Shown: positions 17,819 through 26,643 of the stretch, piece by piece | Position numbering within the stretch: position 1 is the first letter of the stretch | How the letters are laid out: each line of letters starts with the position of its first letter | Assembly (NCBI GenBank): GCA_963724825.1 | Contig: CAVRWT010000020.1 | Coordinates: 62,001-126,000, forward strand | DNA from: JALYNX01 sp963724825 | GTDB taxonomy: Bacteria; Actinomycetota; Acidimicrobiia; Spongiisociales; ZC4RG35 | Length of the DNA: 64,000 nt | Reading direction: 5' to 3' | The notes under the pieces: generated by a model | The model's input: the letters and a program-made list of their open reading frames with translations, nothing else | Databases searched by the model: none | What the model was told of the DNA's origin: nothing | Translations under genes and position numbers: made by a program

Positions 17819-19054
17819 GTGATCGTTGAGGTCATCGCCGTGGGGACCGAGCTCCTGCTCGGTCAGATCGTCAACTCCAACACTTCCTTCATGGGCGCCG
17901 CTCTCGCCGAGCGTGGTTTCGACGCCCACTACCAACAGACCGTCGGCGACAACATCGATCGCGTCGCAGCCACGATCAGGCTGGCCCTGAGTCGAGCTGA
18001 CGCGGTGATCATCACCGGTGGGATCGGGCCCACCCAGGACGACCTCACCCGGGAAGCCGTGTGCGCCGCCACCGGTCTGGAGATGGTCTACAGCGAGGGC
18101 TACGCCAAAGAGCTCGAGGAGTGGTGGTCGCGGCGGGGGAGGGAGATGCCGCCGAGCAACCTTCGCCAGGCTTATCACCCCGCCGGCGCCGAGCTGCTGC
18201 CCAATCCCCGGGGGACTGCCCCGGGTCTGGCGTTGGAGCATCAGGGAAAGTGGATCTTCTGCGTTCCCGGGGTGCCCGCAGAGATGGAGCACCTGGTGAT
18301 GGCGGAAGTGTTGCCCCGGCTGATGGACCAGTCGGACGATCAACAGGTGATCGTGAGCCGGGTGATCAGAACCTGGGGCCGCCCCGAGTCAGAAGTCGCA
18401 GAGATGCTCGACGATCTCTACACCGGCTCGATCAACCCTTCGCTTGCCTTTCTCGCCTCGGCTTCCGAGATCAAGGTGCGGATAACCGCCAAGGCCGACG
18501 ATGCCGCCGAGGCCGAGTCCCTGATCGAGCCGATGGAGAAGGAGGTCCGGTCGCGTCTCGGCGACAGCGTTTTCGGGACCGACGATGACACCATCGAGAG
18601 GATCTTGCTTCGGCTGCTCACCGACCTCCGCTACTCCATCGGGACCGCCGAGTCGATGACCGGCGGCATGGTCGCTGCCCGTCTCACCGACCTTCCCGGG
18701 TCATCGGCCGTGATGAAAGGCGGCCTGGTCGCCTACGACCCCGAGCTGAAGCAGCGTCTCCTCGGTGTGAGTGACGTGCACGAAGTGGTGAATGTGGAGA
18801 CGGCGGTGGCAATGGCGGTCGGCGCTCGCAGCTTGCTCGGCGTCGATGTGGCCGTGGCGGTGACCGGCTCCGCCGGCCCCGATCCCCTCGAGAAGCCGGC
18901 AGGCACGGTGGTCGTCGCGGTGGCCACACCCGATGATGTCCGGGGTCGGGAGATCCGCTTCACCGGCGATCGGGAGCGAGTTCGGACGTACGGGACCACC
19001 GCCGCTCTTCAACTGACGCGACTCGCGCTGATCGGTCAGTGGTGGGCTCCGTAG
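17819..19054 (+). CDS. cinA: CinA-like protein (competence/damage-inducible)
   Basis: 411 residues from GTG 17819 (VIVEVIAVGTELLLGQ). The longer frame from 17648 would translate repeat B and is rejected. The N-terminal molybdopterin-binding-like domain (GGIGPTQDDLTREA) is followed by the C-terminal amidohydrolase domain (TAESMTGGMVAARLTDLPG, then VAVTGSAGPDPLEKPAG). In other bacteria the C domain is NMN deamidase. In actinobacteria cinA often lies near recA, as here with thpR between. Start by analogy with family N-termini; no clear Shine-Dalgarno. Confidence 0.9.
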   Translation: MIVEVIAVGTELLLGQIVNSNTSFMGAALAERGFDAHYQQTVGDNIDRVAATIRLALSRADAVIITGGIGPTQDDLTREAVCAATGLEMVYSEGYAKELEEWWSRRGREMPPSNLRQAYHPAGAELLPNPRGTAPGLALEHQGKWIFCVPGVPAEMEHLVMAEVLPRLMDQSDDQQVIVSRVIRTWGRPESEVAEMLDDLYTGSINPSLAFLASASEIKVRITAKADDAAEAESLIEPMEKEVRSRLGDSVFGTDDDTIERILLRLLTDLRYSIGTAESMTGGMVAARLTDLPGSSAVMKGGLVAYDPELKQRLLGVSDVHEVVNVETAVAMAVGARSLLGVDVAVAVTGSAGPDPLEKPAGTVVVAVATPDDVRGREIRFTGDRERVRTYGTTAALQLTRLALIGQWWAP

Positions 19055-19590
19055 GCAGGGTTTTCGCCGCCGTCCCGTTGCCGGCGGAGGTTCGACTCGC
19101 TCTCGACGACAAACTCCGATTCCACGCCTTGCCGGGGAAGGTGGCGCCGCCGGAGAACTGGCATCTCACCCTTCGCTTCCTGGGAAGTGTCGACGAGGTG
19201 ACCTACGAGCGCTTCATCTCCCAACTCGACCCTGCCGAGATGGGCAGCAGGTTTCGGATGGCCCTGGGCCCGATGGGCGCCTTCCCCAATTCCAAGCGGG
19301 CGACGGTCCTCTGGATCGGGGTCTCACAGGGTGAGGGGGAGTTGGGCGGACTGGCGTCCGTGTGCGAGGAGGCAGCGCAAGCTGCGGGTCTCCCGGCCGA
19401 GGAGCGGCCGTTTCGACCTCATCTCACGCTGAGCCGGATCCGTCCCCAGGCCGATGTGGGGAGCTTGATCGAGTCGTTTGGTGACGCCGGGATCGGGTGG
19501 CGGTGTGAGACGATGATCGTCTACCGATCCCTGTTGGGCTCGGGGGGCGCCAGCTACGAGCCCCTTGAAATCTTCGAATTGAAAAGGTAA
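19039..19590 (+). CDS. thpR: RNA 2',3'-cyclic phosphodiesterase (LigT/ThpR)
   Basis: 183 residues. Two HxT motifs of the 2H phosphoesterase family are visible: HLTLRF near residue 40 and HLTLSR near 130. It overlaps the end of cinA by 16 bases; GTG 19039 or 19042 could be the start. It opens 2',3'-cyclic phosphate ends of RNA in vitro. Position between cinA and recA is common in this group. Confidence 0.85.
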   Translation: MVGSVGRVFAAVPLPAEVRLALDDKLRFHALPGKVAPPENWHLTLRFLGSVDEVTYERFISQLDPAEMGSRFRMALGPMGAFPNSKRATVLWIGVSQGEGELGGLASVCEEAAQAAGLPAEERPFRPHLTLSRIRPQADVGSLIESFGDAGIGWRCETMIVYRSLLGSGGASYEPLEIFELKR

Positions 19591-19601
19591 TTACCACCTG
19601 C

Positions 19602-19613
19602 GAACACATGTTC
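19602..19613. promoter_or_regulatory. SOS (LexA) box of recA
   Basis: GAACACATGTTC, a perfect GAAC-N4-GTTC operator, 85 bases before the recA start. A TAGTAT hexamer at 19618-19623 just downstream is a plausible -10, so bound LexA would block polymerase. Confidence 0.92.
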
Positions 19614-19697
19614 GGTCTAGTATCCGGCCGAGCCAGAACTTCTTGTCGGTGGCAGGAGATACGTTGACCGTCATAGGACTTCGAGGAAGGAACCGAA

Positions 19698-20777
19698 GTG
19701 GGAAGTGAACGTGACAAGGCCCTGGACATGGCGCTCAGCCAGATCGAGCGGCAGTTTGGCAAGGGCGCCATCATGAAGATGGGAGAGGCGGCCAACGTAA
19801 AGGTGGATGTCATCTCCACCGGTGCGCTCTCCCTGGATCTCGCATTGGGGATCGGTGGTGTGCCCCGGGGCCGCATCGTCGAGCTCTATGGGCCGGAAAG
19901 CTCGGGCAAGACCAGTCTCGCCCTCCACATCGTGGCCGAGGCACAGCGCAACGGTGGCATCGCCGCCTTCATCGACGCCGAGCACGCCCTCGACCCGGTT
20001 TACGCCAAGGCGATCGGCGTGGATGTCGACGAGCTTCTGATTTCGCAGCCCGACACGGGGGAGCAGGCGCTCGAGATCGCCGACATGCTGATCCGCTCCG
20101 GCGCCCTCGATGTCCTGGTGATCGACTCTGTCGCCGCCCTGGTGCCCCGCGCCGAGATCGAAGGGGAGATGGGTGACTCCCATGTCGGGCTCCAGGCGAG
20201 ATTGATGTCGCAGGCCATGCGCAAACTGGCCGGGAACCTGCACAAGTCGAAGACCACTGCCGTTTTCATCAACCAGTTACGGGAGAAAATAGGTGTGATG
20301 TTCGGAAGCCCTGAAACGACGCCGGGTGGTCGGGCGCTCAAGTTCTACGCATCGGTCCGTCTCGATATCCGACGGGTGGAGACCATCAAGGACGGTGCGG
20401 ACAGTGTCGGGAACCGGGTAAAGGTCAAGGTGGCCAAGAACAAGATGGCCCCACCGTTCCGTCTCGCCGAGTTCGACATCATGTTCGGCCATGGGATATC
20501 CCGTGAGGGCAGCCTTCTCGATGTGGCCGTCGATCACGGGGTGGTTCGCAAGAGTGGCGCCTGGTTCACCTTCGACGACGACCAGTTGGGGCAAGGTCGG
20601 GAGAACTCCAAGCGCTTCCTGAGGGAAAATCCGGAAGTGGCGATGCAACTCCAGGCCAAGGTCTACGAGCTGGTCGGGCTCGGTGAGAAGTCTGGGGAAT
20701 CTGAGGGAGCGGAAGAAGTGGAGGACGTCGCACCCTCGGAGACGGTCCCCGAGGACGCATCGTCCCTCGAGGAGTAG
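19698..20777 (+). CDS. recA: Recombinase A
   Basis: 359 residues from GTG 19698 (VGSERDKALDMALSQIERQF), with GAGGAAGG seven bases upstream. Walker A GPESSGKTS is at about residue 65, Walker B around DVLVIDSVAALVPRAE, and the loop 2/DNA-binding segment ends GGRALKFYASVRLDIRR. The acidic C-terminal tail is long. RecA performs strand exchange and activates LexA self-cleavage. An SOS box lies upstream, so it is damage-inducible. recX, often directly downstream, is not present. Confidence 0.97.
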   Translation: MGSERDKALDMALSQIERQFGKGAIMKMGEAANVKVDVISTGALSLDLALGIGGVPRGRIVELYGPESSGKTSLALHIVAEAQRNGGIAAFIDAEHALDPVYAKAIGVDVDELLISQPDTGEQALEIADMLIRSGALDVLVIDSVAALVPRAEIEGEMGDSHVGLQARLMSQAMRKLAGNLHKSKTTAVFINQLREKIGVMFGSPETTPGGRALKFYASVRLDIRRVETIKDGADSVGNRVKVKVAKNKMAPPFRLAEFDIMFGHGISREGSLLDVAVDHGVVRKSGAWFTFDDDQLGQGRENSKRFLRENPEVAMQLQAKVYELVGLGEKSGESEGAEEVEDVAPSETVPEDASSLEE

Positions 20778-20974
20778 ACATTTTTATTCGCGACTTCGGT
20801 GTGTAGCATCCGGTCTCAGCACACGAAATTTGAACTGCAAACCGGAGAGAGAAACGTGATCAGGAGGAGCGATCGAGTCGACGGGTGATTTCACTCGCTT
20901 TCGTCGCTAGCTCCGTTCGTGTGCCGAGTCCGTGAGGGCTCGGCACGTCTGTTTCCATCCCCGGGGGAAGGACC
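20778..20974 (+). promoter_or_regulatory. recA-rny spacer with hairpin and ten-codon frame
   Basis: 197 bases. GTGCCGAG and CTCGGCAC form an 8-bp stem with a 10-base loop at 20921-20946, followed by GTCTGTTT, compatible with a weak terminator. Before it, GTG at 20854 preceded by GGAGAGAG opens a ten-codon frame ending TGA at 20886. The two together could be a recA terminator plus leader, but nothing proves it. Confidence 0.4.
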
Positions 20975-22519
20975 ATGATGGACAACCCCCTGGCGATCGG
21001 GCTGAGCGTCCTTGCGCTCGTCATAGGTCTCGGTTTTGGGTACCTGCTGGCTCGTCTCGCCGTGACCCGGCGCCGGGAACGCGACGGGGTATCCGCCGAA
21101 GACCTGACGACGTCGGCGCGTCTGGATGCCCAGCGGATCCTGGCCAAGGCCGAGGAGGAAGGCAGAGCCAAGGCCGAGACCTACCGGGAGCGTGAAGAGG
21201 CCAATCTCGAGCATCGTCGCTTGGAAGCGTCCAATCTCGAGTCCAGGCTGGCGCAACGCGAGGAGACCCTCGACCAGCGCGCCTCCAATCTGGCGCAACG
21301 GGAGAAGATGCTCATCGACCGCGAGGAGGAGCTCAACGAGTCCCGGGGCCAGGTGGAGCACCTCAAAGAGGAGGCCAGGTTCCGTCTCGAACAGGTCTCC
21401 GGAATCGACGTCAGCGCCGCCAAGACCGAGATGCTGGCTCAGGTCGAAGACGAGGCACGTCGGGAGGCGATGATCGTTGTCCGTGACCTGGAGATCAAGG
21501 CTCGGGAGGAAGCAGACCGCCGGGCGAGGAGGATCCTCGCCACCGCCATCCAAAGGCTCGCGTCCGAAGTCGTCACCGAGACCACAGTGTCCGTGATCGC
21601 CCTTCCTTCCGATGACATGAAGGGGCGGATCATCGGGCGTGAAGGTCGCAACATCCGACATCTCGAATCGGTCACCGGCACCAACCTGATCGTGGACGAC
21701 ACCCCCGAAGCGGTGTCGGTCTCTTCGTTTGACCCGGTTCGACGCGAAGTCGCCCGGATCACCCTCGAGAAGCTGGTGGCCGACGGCCGCATCCACCCTG
21801 CCTCGATCGAGGAGGCCTACGAGAAGGCCCGCGCCGAGGTCGAGCAGAGCATCCGGGACGCCGGGGAGTGGGCTCTCGTCGAGGCCGGGGTGTCGAGGAT
21901 GCATTCGGAGCTGGTGACACTGATGGGTCGCCTCAAGTACCGGACCTCTTACGGCCAGAACGTGCTCAACCATCTGGTGGAGACGGCGCACATCGCCTCG
22001 ATGCTCGCCTCCGAGCTCGGGATCGACCCGGCGCCGGTGAAGCGCGCCGCCCTCCTCCATGACATCGGCAAGGCGGTCACCCACGAAGTCGAGGGCTCCC
22101 ATGCCTTGATCGGCGCCGAGATCGCCCGTCGCTTCGATGAGGACCCGGCGGTGGTTCACGGGATCGAGGCCCATCACAACGAGGTGGAGCCGCGAACGAT
22201 CCTGGCTGTGATCGTGCAGGCTGCCGACGCGGTGTCCGCGGCCCGACCCGGTGCCCGCCGGGAGACCCTGGAGGGCTATGTGAAGCGTCTGGAGCGTCTG
22301 GAGACCCTGGCTTTGGAGTTTCCGGGCGTCGACCACGTGTTTGCGCTTCAGGCCGGCCGTGAGGTGAGGGTGGTGGTAGATCCCGGTGAGGTCGGCGACC
22401 TCGAGGCCCGGGAGCTTTCGCGCCGGATCGCCCGTAAGCTGGAGGAGGACCTCCAGTATCCAGGTCAGATCCAAGTGACCGTGATTCGGGAGTTCCGGGC
22501 CACCGATTTCGCTCGCTGA
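20975..22519 (+). CDS. rny: Ribonuclease Y
   Basis: 514 residues. An N-terminal membrane anchor (IGLSVLALVIGLGFGYLLA), a long Arg/Glu coiled coil (residues about 35-190), a KH domain (MKGRIIGREGRNIRHLES, about 210) and an HD domain (LLHDIGKAVTHEVEGSHA, about 360) match RNase Y throughout. It starts bulk mRNA decay at the membrane. GGGGAAGG precedes the tandem ATGATG start. miaB follows after nine bases. Confidence 0.95.
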   Translation: MMDNPLAIGLSVLALVIGLGFGYLLARLAVTRRRERDGVSAEDLTTSARLDAQRILAKAEEEGRAKAETYREREEANLEHRRLEASNLESRLAQREETLDQRASNLAQREKMLIDREEELNESRGQVEHLKEEARFRLEQVSGIDVSAAKTEMLAQVEDEARREAMIVVRDLEIKAREEADRRARRILATAIQRLASEVVTETTVSVIALPSDDMKGRIIGREGRNIRHLESVTGTNLIVDDTPEAVSVSSFDPVRREVARITLEKLVADGRIHPASIEEAYEKARAEVEQSIRDAGEWALVEAGVSRMHSELVTLMGRLKYRTSYGQNVLNHLVETAHIASMLASELGIDPAPVKRAALLHDIGKAVTHEVEGSHALIGAEIARRFDEDPAVVHGIEAHHNEVEPRTILAVIVQAADAVSAARPGARRETLEGYVKRLERLETLALEFPGVDHVFALQAGREVRVVVDPGEVGDLEARELSRRIARKLEEDLQYPGQIQVTVIREFRATDFAR

Positions 22520-22528
22520 GGCTTCTAC

Positions 22529-23917
22529 ATGACCCAAAGCGTTCTGCTTCCCAGTCCGACCCTGCGTGAGCCGGTGCGGCGACAGCCGACCCGGCTCGGT
22601 AAGCGCTATTTCATCCGCACCTTCGGGTGTCAGATGAATGAGCACGACTCAGAGCGCATTGCCGGTCTGTTCGAGGCGGATGGGATGTCAGCCACCGACG
22701 GCTTTGAGAGCGCCGACGTCGTCTACATCAACACCTGCACGATCCGGGAGAACGCCGACAACCGGATGTACGGCAACCTCGGGCAGATGAAGGCGATCAA
22801 GGACATCAACCCCGACATGCTGTTGGTGGTCGGAGGATGCGCCGCGCAAAAGGAACGCCAGCTGGTTCGGGAGCGGGCGCCATGGGTGGATGTGGTCATG
22901 GGCACTCACAACCTCGATCGAGTGCTGGATCTGATCGACCACGCCGAACAGTGGGGCCCGATCACCGAGGTGGTCGACGAGCTCCAGGCCATGCCCTCGT
23001 CACTCCCCGTGAAGCGAGAGCTGGAGCACTCGGCATGGGTGACCATCCAGGTCGGGTGCAACAACACCTGCACCTTCTGCATCGTCCCCTCGGTCCGTGG
23101 CGTCGAGGTCTCGCGTCGGCCCGGCGACATCGTGCGGGAAGTCGAGCGTCTCGCCTCCGAGGGCGTGGTCGAAGTGACGCTGCTGGGGCAGAACGTCGAC
23201 ACCTACGGCCGGGACCTGGCCCTGGATGGCCATCGGCGGCCCATTTTCGGCGAGCTCCTGCGACGGGTCGGCGCGGTTGATGGCATCCGAAGGGTTCGCT
23301 TCACCAGTCCTCACCCCAACGACTTCCGCGAGGAGGTGGCCCTCGCCATGGCCGAGACCGAGGAGGTCTGCGAGCACCTCCATTTCCCACTCCAATCGGG
23401 CTCTGACCGGGTTCTGGCGGCGATGCACCGCGGTTACACCCGGCGCAAATATCTCGACCGTCTGGCGATGGCCCGCGACACCATCCCCGGGCTCGCGGTC
23501 TCCACCGACATCATCGTGGGCTTTCCCGGGGAGACAGACGAAGACTTTGACCTCACACTCGAGGTCATCGAAGAGGCTGACTTCGACTCTGCGTTCATGT
23601 TCATCTTCTCGCCCCGCCCCGGCACCAGGGCCGCCGAGATGGCGTCCGATTTCGTGCCCGATGAGGTGATCAAGGAGCGTTTCGCCCGGCTCGTCGAAAT
23701 CCAGGACCGGATCTCCCACCGGCGCAATCGGGAGATGGTCGGGCGGAGGGTCGAGGTGCTCAGTGAGGGCCCGTCGAAGCGGGACGAGAACGTGGCCACC
23801 ACCCGAACTCGCACCAGCAAGTTGGTCCATGTCGATGGCGGGCATCCGTCCGGATCATTCTTCGATGTCGAAGTCGTGGCTTCGAGAGCACATCACCTGG
23901 TGGGGAGAGCGGTCTGA
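22529..23917 (+). CDS. miaB: tRNA-2-methylthio-N6-dimethylallyladenosine synthase MiaB
   Basis: 462 residues. MTTase cysteines lie in TFGCQMNEHDS, NTCTIRENA and GGCAAQKE. The radical SAM cluster motif is GCNNTCTFCIVPSVRG. A C-terminal TRAM domain is present. The TFGCQMNEHDSE signature identifies MiaB rather than RimO. It methylthiolates A37 of tRNAs reading UNN codons after MiaA has prenylated it, and miaA follows directly, overlapping its stop. Confidence 0.95.
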   Translation: MTQSVLLPSPTLREPVRRQPTRLGKRYFIRTFGCQMNEHDSERIAGLFEADGMSATDGFESADVVYINTCTIRENADNRMYGNLGQMKAIKDINPDMLLVVGGCAAQKERQLVRERAPWVDVVMGTHNLDRVLDLIDHAEQWGPITEVVDELQAMPSSLPVKRELEHSAWVTIQVGCNNTCTFCIVPSVRGVEVSRRPGDIVREVERLASEGVVEVTLLGQNVDTYGRDLALDGHRRPIFGELLRRVGAVDGIRRVRFTSPHPNDFREEVALAMAETEEVCEHLHFPLQSGSDRVLAAMHRGYTRRKYLDRLAMARDTIPGLAVSTDIIVGFPGETDEDFDLTLEVIEEADFDSAFMFIFSPRPGTRAAEMASDFVPDEVIKERFARLVEIQDRISHRRNREMVGRRVEVLSEGPSKRDENVATTRTRTSKLVHVDGGHPSGSFFDVEVVASRAHHLVGRAV

Positions 23918-24807
23918 ACCGGGTCCTGGCGCTGCTGGGCCCAACTGCAGCCGGCAAGAGCGACCTCGCCGTCCTGCTTGCCCAGCGCCTTGGCGCCGAG
24001 ATCGTCTCGGTCGACTCGATGCAGGTCTATCGGGGAATGGACATCGGCACCGCCAAGCCGAACCTCCTGGAGAGGGAAGGCGTTCCCCACCACATGATCG
24101 ACATCGCCGACCCTGCCACCGAGTTCTCGGTCGCCGAATTCAGGCGCATCGGCCGTCAGGTGATGGAGGCTTCTGACCTCCCGGTGTTGATCACCGGGGG
24201 CTCCGGCCTCCATTTTCGAGCCCTGGTCGATCCGATGAGCTTCGCTCCCACCGATCCCGACCTGAGGATCGAATTGGAGGGGCAGCCCTTGGAGGATCTG
24301 GTCTCCGAACTGAGAGACACCGATCCCGAAGTCGATCTGCACGTCGATCTCGCCAACCGGCGGCGGGTGATTCGGGCGGTCGAGATCCTGCGGCTCAGCG
24401 GCGAATCACCAAGCGAGCGGGCGTCGAGTGCCGAAGCCGAGGATGTTCGCCGGTATGTGCCCGAGATCGAGTTCACCGCCGTCGGCATCGACCCGGGGGA
24501 CACCCTCGAGACACGGGTCGAGACGAGGCTGAAAGCGATGCGGGGCGGAGGCCTGGTCGAAGAGGTGGCCGGGCTTCGCAATCATCTGGGGAGGACCGCA
24601 CGCAACGCCGTGGGATATCGGGAAATCCTCGACGCCCTCGATGGGTTGTCCACCATTGATGAGGCATTCGAGAAGGCCGCCCGCAGCACCAGGCAGCTGG
24701 CTCGAAGGCAGAGGACATGGTTTCAGCGTGATCCTCGGATCCGTTGGATACCCTGGTTGGATGACCTTGCGAGTCGCGTGGATCGCGCCCTGGAGGCCCT
24801 GAGTTGA
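23914..24807 (+). CDS. miaA: tRNA dimethylallyltransferase MiaA, probable CTG start
   Basis: 297 residues if it starts at CTG 23914 (LNRVLALLGPTAAGKSDLA). The P-loop GPTAAGKS is essential, and the first ATG downstream (24019) would delete it. No ATG, GTG or TTG is available in frame between the P-loop and the preceding coding sequence. GGGGAGAG at 23902-23909 is a well-placed Shine-Dalgarno, and CTGA overlaps the miaB stop. Other landmarks: VSVDSMQVYRGMDIGTAKP, ITGGSGLHFRAL, RNAVGYREI. It transfers dimethylallyl to A37 of tRNA. A small indel upstream is the alternative to a CTG start. Confidence 0.85.
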   Translation: MNRVLALLGPTAAGKSDLAVLLAQRLGAEIVSVDSMQVYRGMDIGTAKPNLLEREGVPHHMIDIADPATEFSVAEFRRIGRQVMEASDLPVLITGGSGLHFRALVDPMSFAPTDPDLRIELEGQPLEDLVSELRDTDPEVDLHVDLANRRRVIRAVEILRLSGESPSERASSAEAEDVRRYVPEIEFTAVGIDPGDTLETRVETRLKAMRGGGLVEEVAGLRNHLGRTARNAVGYREILDALDGLSTIDEAFEKAARSTRQLARRQRTWFQRDPRIRWIPWLDDLASRVDRALEALS

Positions 24808-25553
24808 GCGGTATCGAATTCACCAAGATGCAGGGGCTGGGCAACGACTTCGTTGTCATCGAAGGCCCGGCCCGGCTCACCGTCGAAGAAGTGACTGCAC
24901 TATGCGACCGGCGGCGAGGGATCGGCGCCGATGGTGTCCTCGTGGTCTCCCAGGGCTCTCCCATCGTCATGGACTACTGGAACGCCGACGGAAGCGCCGC
25001 GGAGATGTGTGGCAACGGGTTGCGCTGCGTCGGGCGTTACGCCCACGACCGGGGTTGGGTTACGACCGATGAGTTCGGGGTCGACACCCCTGTTGGTTTG
25101 CGCCGGGTCCGGATCGTCGGGGATCTATTGCAGGCCGAGATGGGACCTCCTCTGCTCGAGGGCGAGGAAACGGTCGATGGCCACACCTATCACCTGGTCG
25201 ACATCGGCAATCCCCATGCGGTTCGGTTTGTCGATGATCCGACCGAGATCGATGTCCGAACCGTCGGTCCGGTAGTCGCTCAGCAGGCCGGGTTCGACGC
25301 AGGCTGCAACGTCGAGTTCATCTCGGTCGCTGACGACGTGGTCACGATGCGGGTTTGGGAGCGCGGGGTGGGGGAGACCCTCGCCTGTGGGACCGGGATG
25401 GCTGCCGCCGCGGCGGTCGCCCTCAAGGGTGCCGATGGCACGGTGAGCGTCGAAGTCCCCGGCGGGACCGGCTCAGTCGAGATCAGCGACGGGATCGCCT
25501 GGCTCACCGGCCCTGCCGAATACTCGTTCCGGGGAGTCTGGGATCAGGGATAG
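24804..25553 (+). CDS. dapF: Diaminopimelate epimerase
   Basis: 249 residues from TTG 24804, which overlaps the miaA stop. The two catalytic cysteines are in EMCGNGLRC and ACGTGMAA, with GNDFVVIEG at the start. It converts LL- to meso-diaminopimelate for lysine and peptidoglycan. The 3' end overlaps the convergent lexA gene by 10 bases. Confidence 0.94.
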   Translation: MSGIEFTKMQGLGNDFVVIEGPARLTVEEVTALCDRRRGIGADGVLVVSQGSPIVMDYWNADGSAAEMCGNGLRCVGRYAHDRGWVTTDEFGVDTPVGLRRVRIVGDLLQAEMGPPLLEGEETVDGHTYHLVDIGNPHAVRFVDDPTEIDVRTVGPVVAQQAGFDAGCNVEFISVADDVVTMRVWERGVGETLACGTGMAAAAAVALKGADGTVSVEVPGGTGSVEISDGIAWLTGPAEYSFRGVWDQG

Positions 25554-26164
25554 CGCCGGAGGACGCTGACCACTTTCCCGATCACCTCGACACCTTCGGT
25601 GAACACCATCGGCTCGTAGGCCGGGTTCTCCGATTCGAGGATCACCTTGCCGTCCTTGCGGCGAAGCCGCTTCACGCTTGCCTCCTCGCCGTCGATGAGG
25701 GCGGCCACGATCTCTCCGTCTCGAGCGTCCTTCTGGCTGCGGATCGCCACGAGGTCACCGGGGAAGATGCCCGCTCCGATCATCGAGTCACCCTTGACTT
25801 CGAGCAGGAACACCGGATCGTTGCCGACGAGGTCGACCGGGAGGGGGATGACCTCCTCGACATGCTCGGCGGCGAGGATCGGGGTGCCGGCCGCGATCCG
25901 TCCCAGAACCGGCACGTCGCGCATCCGGGCGGAGGCCCGGCTCACGGACGAGGCCTGATCGTCGACGACGACGATGGCACGCGGCTTGGTCGGGTCACGC
26001 TTCAGGGCGCCCGCCTCCACAAGGGCCGAGAGATGGGAATGGACCGTCGACGGTGAGGAGAGCCCTACGGCTTCACCGATCTCCCGGACCGATGGCGGGT
26101 ACCCGCGCTCGGTGACCGTCTGCCTTATGTAATCGAGAACCTGTTGCTGTCGCTCGCTGAGCAC
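25544..26164 (-). CDS. lexA: SOS repressor LexA
   Basis: 206 residues from GTG 26164 with GAGGAGGAG upstream. A winged HTH covers residues 1-65 (YPPSVREIGEAVGLSSPSTV). The self-cleavage site is Ala92-Gly93 (RIAAGTPIL). The catalytic dyad is Ser127 (VKGDSMIG) and Lys165 (ASVKRL). RecA filaments trigger cleavage and derepression of genes with GAAC-N4-GTTC operators, several of which are in this window. Divergent from the LysM gene across a region with five boxes, so autoregulated. Confidence 0.96.
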   Translation of the reverse strand: MLSERQQQVLDYIRQTVTERGYPPSVREIGEAVGLSSPSTVHSHLSALVEAGALKRDPTKPRAIVVVDDQASSVSRASARMRDVPVLGRIAAGTPILAAEHVEEVIPLPVDLVGNDPVFLLEVKGDSMIGAGIFPGDLVAIRSQKDARDGEIVAALIDGEEASVKRLRRKDGKVILESENPAYEPMVFTEGVEVIGKVVSVLRRYP

Positions 26165-26177
26165 CTGACTCCTCCTC

Positions 26178-26284
26178 GAACTGATGTTCTGGGGAGGCTA
26201 ACCGAACACCGGTTCGAAACCAAACACCTGTTCGATTCCTCTTGACATCGAACGTCCGTTCGATAGAGTGGCGAACGCATGTTC
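26178..26284. promoter_or_regulatory. Five LexA boxes between lexA and the LysM gene
   Basis: GAACTGATGTTC (26178-26189, next to the lexA Shine-Dalgarno), GAACACCGGTTC (26204-26215), AAACACCTGTTC (26222-26233, one mismatch), GAACGTCCGTTC (26250-26261) and GAACGCATGTTC (26273-26284). A rightward promoter TTGACA (26242-26247) and TAGAGT (26264-26269), 16-base spacer, has the fourth box in its spacer and the fifth over the expected +1. Confidence 0.92.
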
Positions 26285-26337
26285 GATACGAACTGCATCC
26301 AGCAAAGAGCCCATCGACCGATCAGGAGGGAGACCAA

Positions 26338-26616
26338 ATGCAGAAAGCAACACTTCAGCTGTCCGTCCGGCTGACCTTGCTACTAGCCGCAGTCTGCATG
26401 GTCTTCCTCATGATCGGGGGCTCTGCTGACGCCGAAGCCCCGACATCGGTCACCGAATATGTGGTGACGTCGGGTGACACCCTCTGGGGCATCGCCGCCG
26501 ACCGGGTCGAGCCCGGTGGTGACGTTCGCCGTCTGGTTTCGGACATCATCGAGCTCAGCGGGGTCGAGAACGGGATGATCATGCCCGGCCAGATCCTGCT
26601 CCTTCCCCAAGGCTGA
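26338..26616 (+). CDS. SOS-controlled LysM membrane protein, YneA/ChiZ-like
   Basis: 92 residues with an N-terminal hydrophobic anchor (LTLLLAAVCMVFLMIGG), then a LysM domain (YVVTSGDTLWGIAADRV to PGQILLLPQG). Strong Shine-Dalgarno AGGAGGG. Divergent from lexA with a TTGACA promoter buried in LexA boxes. Architecture and position match YneA of Bacillus and ChiZ of mycobacteria, LexA-repressed proteins that halt division after DNA damage (established for those). A division-inhibitor role here is inference, well supported by context. Confidence 0.8.
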   Translation: MQKATLQLSVRLTLLLAAVCMVFLMIGGSADAEAPTSVTEYVVTSGDTLWGIAADRVEPGGDVRRLVSDIIELSGVENGMIMPGQILLLPQG

Positions 26617-26643
26617 GCGATTTCGCTGGTTTACCCTGGGGCG

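Noticed and set aside
24019..24030. miaA start at the first ATG
   Set aside because: It would remove the P-loop required by MiaA.
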